From: Archangium violaceum
GTDB taxonomy: Bacteria > Myxococcota > Myxococcia > Myxococcales > Myxococcaceae
Direction of reading: 5' to 3'
DNA: 64,000 nucleotides
Assembly (NCBI RefSeq): GCF_016859125.1
Contig: NZ_CP069338.1
Location: forward strand, 2,356,001 to 2,420,000
This document shows, in pieces, positions 11,409 through 22,386 of this stretch (its first letter is position 1; each line of letters starts with the position of its first letter). The translations under genes and the position numbers were made by a program. Under the pieces are notes generated by a model that was not told the origin of the DNA, did no database searches, and was given only the letters and a program-made list of their open reading frames with translations.

Positions 11409-12296
11409 ATGGAGCTCCGCCACCTGCGCTACTTCTCCGCCGTCGCCGACGCGCTGCACTTCGGCCGTGCCGCGCGAGTCCTCCACGTCTCGCAGCCCAC
11501 GCTGTCGCAGCAGATCCGCCAGCTCGAGGAGGAGCTCGGCGCGCCGCTCTTCGAGCGCGCACGCGGCGGTGTGCGGCTGACGCAGGCGGGGGAGCTGTTC
11601 CGCACCTATGCCTCGCGCGCGCTGGAGGACGTGGACGCCGGCCGCATGGCGGTGGGAGCGCTGCGCGGACTGGCCACGGGGACGCTGCGGGTGGGCTACC
11701 CGCCCAGCATGCGCGGCGTGGTGGTGCCCGCGCTCGCCGCCGTGCTGCGCAGGCATCCAGGCCTGGCGCTGAGCGCCGAGGAGGCCATCGTCCGGCGCGT
11801 GGAGCGGCGGCTCGCCGACGGCAAGCTGGACGTGGGGCTGGCGTACGCCCCCGCGCGCCTCCCCGACCTCGACGCGGAGCCCGTCTTCGACAGCAAGCTC
11901 GCGCTCGTCGTCGCGCGGGGGCACCCGCTGGCGGGAGCGAAGTCCGTGGGGGCGCGTCAGCTCGCCGAGGAGTCGTTCGCGTTGCTCTCGCGTGGGCTGC
12001 GGGTGCGCGCGCGCGTGGATGCCTGGTTCTCCGCCATGCGGCTCGCCCCCCACATCGCGCTCGAGTCGAACGCGGTGGGCACCGTGCTCGCGATCGTCCG
12101 CGCGGGCCTCGCCGTCACCGTGCTCCCCGAGCCGCAGCTCGCCGACGCCGAGAGATTGGTGGTGAAACGGCTCTCTCCAGCGCCCCGCTCCGAGCTCGCG
12201 GCGCTCCTCTGGCGCAAGGGAGCTCCGCGTACACCCGCGGCGGAACTGTTCGCGGAGCAGGTGCGCGAGCGGGCGAAGGAGACCAGGGCGAATTGA
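11409..12296 (+). CDS. LysR-family transcriptional regulator
   Basis: 295 residues. The N-terminal winged helix is classical (MELRHLRYFSAVADALHFGR, then HVSQPTLSQQIRQLEEELG, residues about 18-52), followed by the two-lobed inducer-binding domain (GTLRVGYPPSM..., DVGLAYAP..., ALVVARGHPLAG). It is divergent from the ThDP-enzyme/aldehyde-dehydrogenase operon and is the natural candidate to control it; the effector would then be a substrate or product of that pair (inference). ATG 11409 begins the conserved MELRHLR motif. The stop codon overlaps the first repeat of the presumed upstream activating sequence for the next gene. Confidence 0.92.
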   Translation: MELRHLRYFSAVADALHFGRAARVLHVSQPTLSQQIRQLEEELGAPLFERARGGVRLTQAGELFRTYASRALEDVDAGRMAVGALRGLATGTLRVGYPPSMRGVVVPALAAVLRRHPGLALSAEEAIVRRVERRLADGKLDVGLAYAPARLPDLDAEPVFDSKLALVVARGHPLAGAKSVGARQLAEESFALLSRGLRVRARVDAWFSAMRLAPHIALESNAVGTVLAIVRAGLAVTVLPEPQLADAERLVVKRLSPAPRSELAALLWRKGAPRTPAAELFAEQVRERAKETRAN

Positions 12297-12336
12297 CGCG
12301 TCAATAGCCGTGTCAGAAACCGTCACTGACACGTCA
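12294..12336 (+). promoter_or_regulatory. Presumed upstream activating sequence: four TGACRCGTCA-like repeats
   Basis: Repeats begin at 12294 (TGACGCGTCA, inside a perfect 12-bp palindrome), 12306 (AGCCGTGTCA, weak), 12316 (GAAACCGTCA, weak) and 12327 (TGACACGTCA). The strong outer copies are exactly 33 bp apart, three times 11. They lie 75-117 bp upstream of the sigma-54-like promoter at 12411. Related arrays occur at 20558 and 23269. Confidence 0.6.
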
Positions 12337-12410
12337 GAACGCGCTTTCTCCCGGCTTTCGCGGTTGGCACTCCCCTCCTCCGTCCTCTAGAAGGCCCCCG
12401 CGCGGCTCCG

Positions 12411-12425
12411 TGGCCCGGAGCCTGC
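12411..12425 (+). promoter_or_regulatory. Sigma-54 (-24/-12) promoter candidate for the OmpA/TSP3 unit
   Basis: TGGCCCGGAGCCTGC matches the RpoN consensus TGGCACG-N4-TTGC at all but two defined positions and keeps the invariant GG-N10-GC. The start codon is 76 nt downstream. The repeat array above it has the position expected of enhancer sites. Confidence 0.6.
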
Positions 12426-12500
12426 AATCAACTTCGGAGACCCATCGCTCGTCGAGAGCGGCTGCTTCGGAAATCGGAGCAAGCGGGTGGGAGGAAAATC

Positions 12501-14342
12501 TTGTTTTCACGAAAGCATCACCAGTTGCTCGGGGGAGTCGCACTCCTCTGGGCCTTCACCGCGCAGGCGCAGCGCAACATCCCCAGCTTCGAGCTGGAGC
12601 GGCTGCAGCTCAACCCCAGTGCGCGAGACAGCCTCGTGCTGTCGACCGGCGACCTGCTGCAGAAGGGGCAGTACAACGTCGCCTTCACCATGCATTACGA
12701 GAACAAGCCGCTCGTGCTCCTCCAGAATGACAGGGAGATTGGCACCGTCATCTCCGACCGCGTGACGGCGCACCTGAGCGGCGCCTACGCCTTCACCAAC
12801 TGGCTCGAGGTGGGCGCGCAGATTCCCGTCGTGTCCCAGTGGGGCCCGGAGACCGGGGGACTGGGCTATGAGACGCCGGAGACCCTGGCGCTGGGTACTC
12901 CCTGGCTGCAGGCTCGCGCTGGCATCCTCTCCGAGAATCGTGACGGACCGCTGGACCTCGGCGTGCACCTCGGCGCGGCGCTGCCCCTGGGCAGCGCGGA
13001 GGCCCTCACGCGGGACCAGGGCTTCGTCTTCACGCCGCGCCTGGGCCTCGGCAAGCGCATCGGGGATTCCTGGCGCGTGGGCGCCGACGTGGGCGCGCTC
13101 GTCCGCACCAAGACGTACCCGCTCTCCGAGGGACGGGTGGACTCCCGGGACGAGCTGGGCCTGGAGGTGAATGGCGGCATCAACGTCACCGCCGCCCTGT
13201 TCGGCATCAAGGAGGAGCTGCTGGTGCGCGGCACGTACCCCACGGCGCGCACGCCCGCCTCCCTGGAGGTGCTGCTCGGCCTGCGCGCCCCCCTGGGCCA
13301 GGGCGTGGAGGTGTACGGCATGGGCGGCCCCGGCTTCGGAACGACGCCGGGCACTCCGGCCTTCCGCGTGTTCGCGGGCCTCGCGTTCTCCCCGGACACC
13401 GCCGCGGCGGCCCGGTGCGTGGAGGGCAAGCCCCACGACCCGGCCCAGTGCCCCGACCTCGACGCCGACGGTGACGGCGTGAAGAACTCCGCCGACCGCT
13501 GCCCGACCGAGAAGGGCCTCGCCGAGCTCAACGGCTGCCCCGACACCGACGACGACAAGGACGGCATCCTCAACCGGGCCGACCGCTGCCCCGCCCAGGC
13601 GGAGAACGTCAACGGCTACCAGGATGACGACGGCTGCCCGGATGACCCGGACTCCGACGGTGATGGCATCGTGGACTCGAAGGACGCCTGCCCGAAGGAC
13701 GCCGAGGACAAGGACGGCTTCCAGGACGAGGACGGCTGCCCCGACCCGGACAACGACCAGGACGGCGTCACCGACGCGCGCGACGCCTGCATCAACGAGG
13801 CGGGTCCGAGGGAGAACCGCGGCTGCCCCGACAAGGATCGCGATGGCGACGGCCTCGTCGACCGGCTCGACAACTGCCCCGATGAGAAGGGCACCGAGAA
13901 GAACAAGGGCTGCAAGGAGAAGCAGACCGTGCAGATCGAAGAGGGGCAGATCCGCCTGCTCGAGGCCGTCTTCTTCGAGAACAACAAGGACGTCATCAGC
14001 CCGCGCAGCCACAAGATGCTCGACTCGGTGGCGGCCATCCTCAACTCGCACCCGGAGATCGAGAAGGTGCGCATCGAGGGCCACACCGACAACCAGGGCC
14101 AGGCCGACTACAACATGGACCTGTCGCAGCGCCGCGCCAACGCGGTGGCGAAGTACCTCGAGAGCAAGAACGTGGCAGCCAGCCGCCTGGAGCCCAGGGG
14201 CTTCGGCCAGACGCGGCCCATCGCCAGCAATGACACCAAGGAAGGCCGCGCGAAGAACCGTCGCGTGGAGTTCAAGATCGTCGGGGACGCTGACGGCGTG
14301 CAGACGCAGCAGGGCAACCCCACCGGCACCCTCGAGAAGTGA
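12501..14342 (+). CDS. Outer-membrane OmpA-family protein with thrombospondin type 3 repeats
   Basis: 613 residues. Signal peptide about 1-23 (ending AFTAQA). A beta-barrel-like region of about 290 residues follows, then five calcium-binding TSP3 repeats (pattern DxDxDGxxDxxDxCP, about 310-470). The C-terminal OmpA peptidoglycan-binding domain has EGHTDNQG and SQRRANAVAKYL (about 490-600). This layout is common in myxobacterial outer-membrane proteins that tether the envelope to peptidoglycan. Start: TTG 12501 is preceded by a strong GGGAGG at about 7 nt and opens directly into the signal peptide, so it is preferred over later ATGs. It probably shares a transcript with the DUF4215 lipoprotein gene 12 nt downstream, under the sigma-54-like promoter at 12411. 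Confidence 0.9.
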   Translation: MFSRKHHQLLGGVALLWAFTAQAQRNIPSFELERLQLNPSARDSLVLSTGDLLQKGQYNVAFTMHYENKPLVLLQNDREIGTVISDRVTAHLSGAYAFTNWLEVGAQIPVVSQWGPETGGLGYETPETLALGTPWLQARAGILSENRDGPLDLGVHLGAALPLGSAEALTRDQGFVFTPRLGLGKRIGDSWRVGADVGALVRTKTYPLSEGRVDSRDELGLEVNGGINVTAALFGIKEELLVRGTYPTARTPASLEVLLGLRAPLGQGVEVYGMGGPGFGTTPGTPAFRVFAGLAFSPDTAAAARCVEGKPHDPAQCPDLDADGDGVKNSADRCPTEKGLAELNGCPDTDDDKDGILNRADRCPAQAENVNGYQDDDGCPDDPDSDGDGIVDSKDACPKDAEDKDGFQDEDGCPDPDNDQDGVTDARDACINEAGPRENRGCPDKDRDGDGLVDRLDNCPDEKGTEKNKGCKEKQTVQIEEGQIRLLEAVFFENNKDVISPRSHKMLDSVAAILNSHPEIEKVRIEGHTDNQGQADYNMDLSQRRANAVAKYLESKNVAASRLEPRGFGQTRPIASNDTKEGRAKNRRVEFKIVGDADGVQTQQGNPTGTLEK

Positions 14343-14354
14343 GGTAGAGATTCC

Positions 14355-16244
14355 ATGGATACGTGTGTCAATGAAACGCTCCCCCGGGAGCCAGCGTCCG
14401 TGAAGTTCTCGCGCGCGGCGATTTCCGCGGCGGCGCTCACGTTCGCCCTCCTCGTCACCCTCACCGGCTGTGGTGGAACGGAGCTCTCCGAGTCCACCAC
14501 CCAGGACCCCACGCAGGAGGGGACCTACGCGCTCGCCACCTGCGGCAACGGCAAGCTCGAAGAAGACGAGCAGTGCGACGACGGCAACACCACCGATGGT
14601 GATGGCTGCAGCTCCACTTGCACCCTCGAGGCCCGAGCGAACTGCGGCAACGGTACGCTCGACGATTTCGAGCAGTGCGACGACGGCAACACCACCGATG
14701 GTGATGGCTGCAGCGCCATCTGCACCATCCAGGGCGGGTACAGCTGCCCCGCCAGCCCTGCCAGCCCCTCGGGTCCCTCGGTGTGCGCACCGAGGTGTGG
14801 TGATGGTATCAAGGACACGTCCGAGGCCTGCGACGACGGCAACACCACCGATGGTGACGGCTGCAACGCCACCTGCACCGCCGTGGAGAGCAGCTTCGGC
14901 TGCAAGAACACGGGCGCGAGCGCCTTCATCACCCGCCGCGGCCGGACCGAATGCTTGACCAGGTCGAATCTCGGCGCTCCGCCCGGACTGCCCGAGACCG
15001 CGATCCAGCCCGACCTGAGCGTGCCGGGCCGGTACCGCATTCAATACGTCTCGGGAGCCATCAGCTTCTCGAACAACAAGAACTGGCGCCCCGGCATCAT
15101 GGGCGTCAACTACTTCACCCCCGCCGGTGAGCAGGCCTTCTCGGTCGGATACACCGAAGGTTTCGACACGCGCGAACAGGCCCTCGCCCTGGCAGTCAAC
15201 CCGGGCGCCCGTACGCGCGTGGAGAGGGACTTCGAGGCGCTCACGGGCGACGTGCGCGTGACCTTCATCGACAACGACTGCGACCTGCTCAACAACACCG
15301 ACAACACCATCACCTACCGCGTGGACGCGATGTCCATCTGCCAGCTGATTCCCGTCGTCACGGATCCGCCCGCGGGTGGCATCACGGATCCGGTTCTCGG
15401 GGGCACCGCCTCGCCGGGCGCCACCGTGAAGGTCTACATCGATGGAAGCACCTCGCCGGCTTGCGAAGCCGTCGCCGATTCTTCCGGCAATTGGACGTGC
15501 ACCATCTCCGGCTACGAGGAGGGGGAGCACTCTATCACCAAGGTCACCTCCACCACCCTGAGCGCCACGGAGGAGAGCACCCCTGGTATCGACTTCAGCC
15601 TCGATAACAACCCGCCAGCCCCGCCCGTCATCACGGGCCCGACGCCGGGCTCCGTGCTTGACACCTCGACGCCCGTGATCAGCGGCACGGCGGAGGCGAA
15701 CAGCACGGTGACGGTGCGTGAGGGCGACACGGTGATCTGCACCGCCACCACCGACGCCAGCGGCGCGTGGAGCTGCACCCCGACCACCCCGCTCTCCGAG
15801 GGTCCGCACACCGTGACGGCCACGGCCACCGACGTGGCAGGCAACACCAGCCAGCCCTCCAACGACGATCCCTTCACCATCAGCATCCCGCCCGACACCA
15901 CCATCACCAAGGGCCCCGGTGAGAGCACCGAGAACACCACCGCTGAGTTCGAGTACGCGTCGAACGAGAGCAACGTGACCTACGAGTGCAGCCTGGACGG
16001 TCAGGATTTCGCTCCTTGCGAGACCAGCTACACCGTCGCCCGGGGGCAGCACACGTTGAGAGTGCGCGCCGTGGATGCCGCGGGCAACGTGGACCCGACG
16101 CCCGCCGAGTACACGTGGACGGTGACGGAGCCCGCTCCCGGGGAGCCCCCCGTCTTCGCCGGTAACGGCTGCAGCGCGGCCCCCGTCTCGTCCTGGCTGG
16201 CGCTCCTGGGCCTGCTCGGCCTGCGTCGGAGGAGCCGTCGCTGA
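14355..16244 (+). CDS. Surface lipoprotein with DUF4215 Cys-rich repeats, Ig-like domains and MYXO-CTERM-like tail
   Basis: 629 residues from ATG 14355. An alternative GTG at 14400 gives a cleaner 24-residue lipoprotein signal ending LVTLTGC. Three DUF4215 repeats follow (CGNG...[14 protein letters not shown], about 55-195), then a domain of unknown type, two bacterial Ig-like domains ([15 protein letters not shown]...) and a third beta domain. The C-terminus has the MYXO-CTERM layout: GNGCSAAP, hydrophobic [12 protein letters not shown], then RRRSRR. So it carries both an N-terminal lipobox and a C-terminal sorting signal, which is unusual. Ligand unknown; probably cell-surface adhesion or processing. 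It follows the OmpA/TSP3 gene by 12 nt and is closed by a strong hairpin terminator. Confidence 0.85.
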   Translation: MDTCVNETLPREPASVKFSRAAISAAALTFALLVTLTGCGGTELSESTTQDPTQEGTYALATCGNGKLEEDEQCDDGNTTDGDGCSSTCTLEARANCGNGTLDDFEQCDDGNTTDGDGCSAICTIQGGYSCPASPASPSGPSVCAPRCGDGIKDTSEACDDGNTTDGDGCNATCTAVESSFGCKNTGASAFITRRGRTECLTRSNLGAPPGLPETAIQPDLSVPGRYRIQYVSGAISFSNNKNWRPGIMGVNYFTPAGEQAFSVGYTEGFDTREQALALAVNPGARTRVERDFEALTGDVRVTFIDNDCDLLNNTDNTITYRVDAMSICQLIPVVTDPPAGGITDPVLGGTASPGATVKVYIDGSTSPACEAVADSSGNWTCTISGYEEGEHSITKVTSTTLSATEESTPGIDFSLDNNPPAPPVITGPTPGSVLDTSTPVISGTAEANSTVTVREGDTVICTATTDASGAWSCTPTTPLSEGPHTVTATATDVAGNTSQPSNDDPFTISIPPDTTITKGPGESTENTTAEFEYASNESNVTYECSLDGQDFAPCETSYTVARGQHTLRVRAVDAAGNVDPTPAEYTWTVTEPAPGEPPVFAGNGCSAAPVSSWLALLGLLGLRRRSRR

Positions 16245-16275
16245 GCTGAAGTGAAAGGTCCTCGAAGACCTCGAC

Positions 16276-16303
16276 GGGGGTCCACCTGGCCGGGTGGACC
16301 CCC
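16276..16303 (+). terminator. Rho-independent-like terminator hairpin
   Basis: Perfect 11-bp stem, GGGGGTCCACC / GGTGGACCCCC, with a 6-nt loop (16287-16292), 31 nt after the DUF4215 stop and followed by GTTGTCTT. It ends just before the kinase-TPR start, so that gene needs its own promoter. Confidence 0.8.
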
Positions 16304-16324
16304 GTTGTCTTGTATGCTGCCCCC

Positions 16325-19300
16325 GTGGGGACGACAGGGACGAGGCCCGAGGTGTACGACGAGGAGTTGCTCCTCGCGGTGGACGAGGGACTGCTCTCGC
16401 AAGAGGAGGCGGTGGCCCTGCGCGCGGAGGCACTCCGCCTGGAGCGAAGCCCCCTGGAGCTGCTGAGGGAGCAGGGCGTGCTCTCCGAGGATACCCTCTT
16501 CCTGTTGCGCGAGGAGCTCTCCCGCGAGGGCACGGGCCGGCACGAAGGCACGGCCACGGGTGGCTCCCGGCCCGAGGAGGCCGACACCCTGGCCCCCGGC
16601 ACTCCCGGCAGCGCGCCCCCCTCACCCGTCACATCGTCCGAGGAGCCTCGCGAGCCCGCCTTCCCGGTGCCGGACTGGGACCGCTACCAGCCCGTGCGCT
16701 TCCTCGGCCAGGGCGGCATGGGCCTGGTGTTCCTCGCGTATGATCCGCTGCTGCGCCGCAACGTGGCCCTCAAGTTCGTGCGCGGCGAGGATCCCGAGCT
16801 CGCGCGCCGCTTCCTCGCCGAGGCCCGCGCCCAGGCCCGCGTGCGTCACGAGCGCGTGTGCGAGGTGTACGAGGTCGGCGAGGTGCAGGGCCGGGGCTTC
16901 ATCGCCATGCGGTACGTGGATGGGCAGCCGCTGGGACAGCTCGCGGACTCGCTCACCCTGGAGCAGAAGGTGCTGGTGCTGCGCCAGGCCGCCGAGGGCG
17001 TTCACGCCGCCCACCGCGCCGGCCTCATCCACCGCGACATCAAGCCCGCCAACATCCTCGTGGAGCGTACCGAGGACGGGGGCCTGGCCCCCTTCGTCAT
17101 GGACTTCGGTCTCGCGCGCGACTGGCGCGACGAGGGCACGGCCACGGGCGCGGTGCTGGGCACCCCCCACTACATGGCCCCCGAGCAGGCCCGGGGCGAG
17201 GTGTCCCGGTTGGACAGGCGCGTGGACGTCTACGCCCTGGGCGCCTCGCTCTACGCGCTGCTCACCGGACAGCCTCCCTTCACCGGCGCCAACGCCCTGG
17301 AGGTCATCACCCGCATCCAGTCCGACGAGCTCCGCCCGCCGCGCGCGCTCGACGAGGACATCCCCTCCGACCTGGAGGCCATCGTCCTCAAGTGTCTGGA
17401 GAAGGAGCGCTCGGCCCGCTACGACTCGGCGCGCGCTCTCGTCGAGGACCTGGAGCGCTTCCTCGGAGGCGAGCCGGTGCTGGCCCGCCAGGGACTGGGC
17501 TACCGGCTGCGCAAGAAGGTCCGCAAGCACCGGGTGGCGTTGTCACTCGGCACGGGCGCGCTGCTCGTGGTGACGCTGGCCCTCGGTCAGGCCGTCCTCG
17601 CCCGCCACGAGGTGGCCGAGCGTGAGCGGCTCTCCCGCCGCTTCACCGAGCGCGTGGAACGCATCGAGGCCTCGGCGCGCTACTCCGCCCTGTCGCGACT
17701 GCACGACACGCGCGAGGACCGGAAGGCCCTCCGCGCGGAGATGAACGCCCTGGAGGCCGAGGTGCGTCAGGCCGGCCCTCGGGCCCGGGGGCCGGGCCAG
17801 TACGCCCTGGGCCGCGCGCTGCTCTCCCTGGATGACCTGGAGGGCGCGCGCGAGCGGCTCGAGTCCGCGTGGGAGCTCGGCTACCGCGAGCCCCGGGTGG
17901 CCTGGGCGCTCGCGCTGGTGCTGGGCAATCTCTACCGGGACCAGCTCCTGCTGGAAGTGGAGCGCCGCAGTCCCGAGCAGCGCGAGGCCCGCCGCCGCCA
18001 GCTCGAGCAGCGCTACCGGGATCCGGCGCTCGCGTACCTGCGGCAGGCCGAGGGCGTCGACGTCCACGCCCCGCCTTCCTATGTGAAGGCGCTCTTCGCC
18101 TTCCATGAAGCCCGCTACGAGGAGGCACTGGCCCACCTGGACACCCTGGGCTCCACGCAGCCGTGGTTCTACGAGGCCCCCCTGCTCCGGGGTGACATCC
18201 TCCTGGCCCGGGCCACCCACCGATGGAACCAGGGAGACAGCGCTGGCGCCCAGGCGGACCTCGCAGCCGGCCGCCAGGCCTATGCCACCGCCATCGCCAC
18301 GGCCGAGAGCGAACCCGCCGCGCACTACGCCCTGGGGCGGCTGGAGCTCGCCGCGCTCGTCATCGAGCTGTACGGTCAGGGGAACATCCTGCCCCACTAC
18401 CACCGGGGCCTGGAGGCCCTGTCCCACGCGCTCGCCGCCGCGCCGGACTCCTACCGTGCCCTGATGCTGGAGTCGGGCTTCCACCGCCGGCTCGCCGAAC
18501 AGCGCATCACCCAGAGCGCCAGGGACGTGGAGCCGCTGCTGGAGAAGGCCATCGCCGCCGCACGCGCCGCCCAGGAGCTCGCGCCCCCGAGAGCCCGCGT
18601 CCCACTGCAGCTGGCCGTCATCTGGCGGCTGTGGGCCCGCTACCGGCAACAGCAGGGGGAGGATCCCCGCGAGCAGCTCCGCCAGTCCATCGAGTCCTTC
18701 GAACGTCTCCGCCCCGAGGAGCGCGACTACGCCTTCTACGCCAACCTCGGCGTGACCCACAGGGTCTGGGCCGATTATGAGAGCGAGCATGGGGGGGACC
18801 CCTTCGTCCATCTGGGGAAGGCCATCGACGCGTACCTCGCGGCCATCCAGCTGGACGAGCGCCAGGCGGATGCGTGGATCAACCTGGGCAGTGCCTACCG
18901 CCAGCGGGCCTCGCGCCCTCACGCGCCCGACGTGCCGGGGGACCTGGAGCGGGCCCGGGACGCGCTCGAGCGGGCGCTGACCCTCAACCCCACCCATCTC
19001 GTGGCCTGCTTCCAGGGCGCCACTGTCTCCACTCAACTCGCCTACCGGCGCCGCGACCGGGGCGAGGACCCCGCGCCGGACATCGAGAAGGCCCTGACGC
19101 TCTACCGCAAGGGGCTGGCCATCAACCCCAAGCAGCCACAGCTCCACAATGGCCTGGGCCTGGTGCTCCTCTGGCAGGCGGAGCAGCTCTGGGAGGACGG
19201 CGGCGCTCCCGAAGCCCTGCTCTCCGAGTCCCAACAGGCTCACGAGCAGGCCCGCTCCGTGGCGCCGCAGCAGGCCTATGCCTACAACAACCTCGGCGAG

Positions 19301-20164
19301 GTACACGCCCTACGGGCCACCTTCCAGCTCGCGAATGGGGAGGACCCGGGCCCGAGCCTCCACACAGCCGTGGAGTCCTATCGCAAGGCGCTCGAGCTGT
19401 TGCCCGGCGATGCCAACTTCTGGGCCAACCTGGCCCGGACGCATGGCCTGATGGCCACCCATGTGTTGGAACAGGGAGGCGACCCACGACCGGAGCTCGA
19501 CCGTGCAGAGGAAGCAATCGCCCGTGCACGCCAGCTCCATCCGCGCCTCGGCGATGCCTGGCGGTACCTCGCGGAGGCGCGCGGCGTGCGGGCCCGCTGG
19601 TTGGCGCGGCGGGACAAGGCGAGGGAGGAGGACTTCGAGGAGGCGGCGGAGGCCTTCCAGCAGGCACTGGAGCTGGAGCCGCGGCGGCAGGAGTACCGGC
19701 TTGCCGCCGGCCACTTCCACCGGGCCTGGGCCGAGTGGAGAACGCACCGGAACGCCGACCCCACCCCGCTCCTGAAGCGCGGCCTCGAGTGGGCCGAGCA
19801 GCTGCTCGCCACCCGGTCCCGGTGGGCCAGGGCTCGAGCCCTGCGAGCGAGCATCCTCCTGGCCCTGGCCGATACCGCCGCCCCCGCCGAGCAGCGGCGA
19901 ACGTGGCGGAGCCAGGCCCGGGAGGACCTGGCGCAGGCCCTGGCGCACAACCCCCACCTCGGACCCATGTGGCGCAACCAGCTCGCCGCGTTGCAGCAGC
20001 CCGTGGCAGGCCCGCCGGTGCCCCAGTCCGCGCCTGCTACTTCTTCTCGTCCTCCTCCTCGGGCGGCGGGGGCTCCGTCGTCACGTCCAGCTCTCCCGTC
20101 TTCGACTCGAAGTTTCCACCGTGATGCATCTTCTGCATCCCCTCGGCCTTCGAGAGATCCGTGA
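16325..20164 (+). CDS. Membrane Ser/Thr protein kinase with TPR sensor region
   Basis: About 1279 residues from GTG 16325; a TTG at 16310 is also in frame and no clear Shine-Dalgarno decides. Numbering from 16310: acidic/helical N-terminal region 15-70, Pro-rich linker, kinase 125-395 (GQGGMGLV; Lys155; HRD 241-243; DFG 265-267; APEQARGE), one membrane segment (about 403-425, GTGALLVVTLALGQAVL), then about 800 residues of TPR-like repeats (NPKQPQLHNGLGLVLLWQAEQL and similar). The catalytic loop is complete, so it should be active. The TPR half probably recruits partners. The last 42 codons overlap the convergent gene at 20037-20420 and are low-complexity (Ser/Pro/Arg), suggesting run-through past an older end. 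An FHA-domain regulator nearby is a plausible phospho-reader (inference). Confidence 0.88.
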   Translation: MGTTGTRPEVYDEELLLAVDEGLLSQEEAVALRAEALRLERSPLELLREQGVLSEDTLFLLREELSREGTGRHEGTATGGSRPEEADTLAPGTPGSAPPSPVTSSEEPREPAFPVPDWDRYQPVRFLGQGGMGLVFLAYDPLLRRNVALKFVRGEDPELARRFLAEARAQARVRHERVCEVYEVGEVQGRGFIAMRYVDGQPLGQLADSLTLEQKVLVLRQAAEGVHAAHRAGLIHRDIKPANILVERTEDGGLAPFVMDFGLARDWRDEGTATGAVLGTPHYMAPEQARGEVSRLDRRVDVYALGASLYALLTGQPPFTGANALEVITRIQSDELRPPRALDEDIPSDLEAIVLKCLEKERSARYDSARALVEDLERFLGGEPVLARQGLGYRLRKKVRKHRVALSLGTGALLVVTLALGQAVLARHEVAERERLSRRFTERVERIEASARYSALSRLHDTREDRKALRAEMNALEAEVRQAGPRARGPGQYALGRALLSLDDLEGARERLESAWELGYREPRVAWALALVLGNLYRDQLLLEVERRSPEQREARRRQLEQRYRDPALAYLRQAEGVDVHAPPSYVKALFAFHEARYEEALAHLDTLGSTQPWFYEAPLLRGDILLARATHRWNQGDSAGAQADLAAGRQAYATAIATAESEPAAHYALGRLELAALVIELYGQGNILPHYHRGLEALSHALAAAPDSYRALMLESGFHRRLAEQRITQSARDVEPLLEKAIAAARAAQELAPPRARVPLQLAVIWRLWARYRQQQGEDPREQLRQSIESFERLRPEERDYAFYANLGVTHRVWADYESEHGGDPFVHLGKAIDAYLAAIQLDERQADAWINLGSAYRQRASRPHAPDVPGDLERARDALERALTLNPTHLVACFQGATVSTQLAYRRRDRGEDPAPDIEKALTLYRKGLAINPKQPQLHNGLGLVLLWQAEQLWEDGGAPEALLSESQQAHEQARSVAPQQAYAYNNLGEVHALRATFQLANGEDPGPSLHTAVESYRKALELLPGDANFWANLARTHGLMATHVLEQGGDPRPELDRAEEAIARARQLHPRLGDAWRYLAEARGVRARWLARRDKAREEDFEEAAEAFQQALELEPRRQEYRLAAGHFHRAWAEWRTHRNADPTPLLKRGLEWAEQLLATRSRWARARALRASILLALADTAAPAEQRRTWRSQAREDLAQALAHNPHLGPMWRNQLAALQQPVAGPPVPQSAPATSSRPPPRAAGAPSSRPALPSSTRSFHRDASSASPRPSRDP

Positions 20165-20420
20165 GCTTCACGGTGAACGGGTACGGGCCCGGCTCGGCAT
20201 GGAGATCGACCTGCTGCGAGGCCGTGGACGTCGCCTGGGGACCACTCGACATCGACAGGGTGGGCGAGGAGAAACAGCTGTGCGTTCCGAAATCCACCGT
20301 GGCGTCCTCGTCGGGGGTCGTCAGTTGGAAGTTCACCGTGTCGCCCCGTCTGACCTTGTTGCTGGGGACGTACGAGATTCCGGTCACGGCATCGATGATG
20401 ACGGTGATGGTGGCGGCCAT
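20037..20420 (-). CDS. Small beta-rich hypothetical protein
   Basis: 127 residues, start ATG 20420 with AGGAG at 9-10 nt (GGAGCCAGGGCTC). No signal peptide. The body looks beta-rich (MAATITVIIDAVTG, GDTVNFQLTT, GPYPFTVKLTD), perhaps an Ig-like or cupredoxin-like sandwich, but no copper ligand set can be claimed. The C-terminus is acidic/proline-rich (PPPPEEEDEKK). Family not recognised. Its 3' end overlaps the end of the kinase-TPR gene by 128 bp tail-to-tail. A good sigma-54 promoter lies about 60 nt upstream, with tandem enhancer-like repeats beyond, directly next to the sigma-54 activator gene; this is the clearest candidate target of that regulator. Confidence 0.75.
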   Translation of the reverse strand: MAATITVIIDAVTGISYVPSNKVRRGDTVNFQLTTPDEDATVDFGTHSCFSSPTLSMSSGPQATSTASQQVDLHAEPGPYPFTVKLTDLSKAEGMQKMHHGGNFESKTGELDVTTEPPPPEEEDEKK

Positions 20421-20479
20421 GAGCCCTGGCTCCTGTGTCCCGCACGGGGACGTTGAAGGGGTCGTTGCTCTCCGAGGAT

Positions 20480-20495
20480 TGCAGGCACCGTACCA
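20480..20495 (-). promoter_or_regulatory. Sigma-54 promoter candidate
   Basis: On the minus strand TGGTACGGTGCCTGCA fits TGGCACG-N4-TTGCA with two mismatches and exact GG-N10-GC spacing. The small-protein start is about 60 nt downstream. Confidence 0.65.
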
Positions 20496-20557
20496 GACGG
20501 GCCCACCTGCCGCTCCCCTCGGAAGCACCGTGCTCCCGGCCCCATCGGAGCCCCGGC

Positions 20558-20599
20558 GGACGCGTCACGGACGCGTCATGGACACGCGTGGACACGTCA
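20558..20599 (-). promoter_or_regulatory. Presumed enhancer: four tandem GGACRCGTCA repeats
   Basis: Copies begin at 20558 and 20569 (both GGACGCGTCA), 20580 (degenerate, GGACACGCGT) and 20590 (GGACACGTCA), so 11, 11 and 10 bp apart. They lie 63-104 bp upstream of the -24 element at 20495 and just past the stop of the sigma-54 activator gene. The core equals that at 12294 and 23269. Confidence 0.65.
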
Positions 20600-20622
20600 G
20601 CGACAGGGCCTGGGAGCCGCGC

Positions 20623-22284
<1,662 letters not shown>

Positions 22285-22386
22285 GGGGGAGTCTACACCA
22301 CCCCACCCCACAACCGCACGGAAGGAGCACGCCGGACAGGCCGGAGCCCTACCGACATGTCCGGCGGCAGAATACCTCGTCTCCTG

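Noticed and set aside
12365-12379. Perfect TGGCAC upstream of the OmpA/TSP3 gene
   Set aside because: No GC at the -12 position (CT instead). The TGGCCCG...CTGC site at 12411 has correct spacing.
12507-16625. 1372-codon open frame antisense to the OmpA and DUF4215 genes
   Set aside because: Mirror of TSP3 and DUF4215 repeats; no start signal or protein-like composition.
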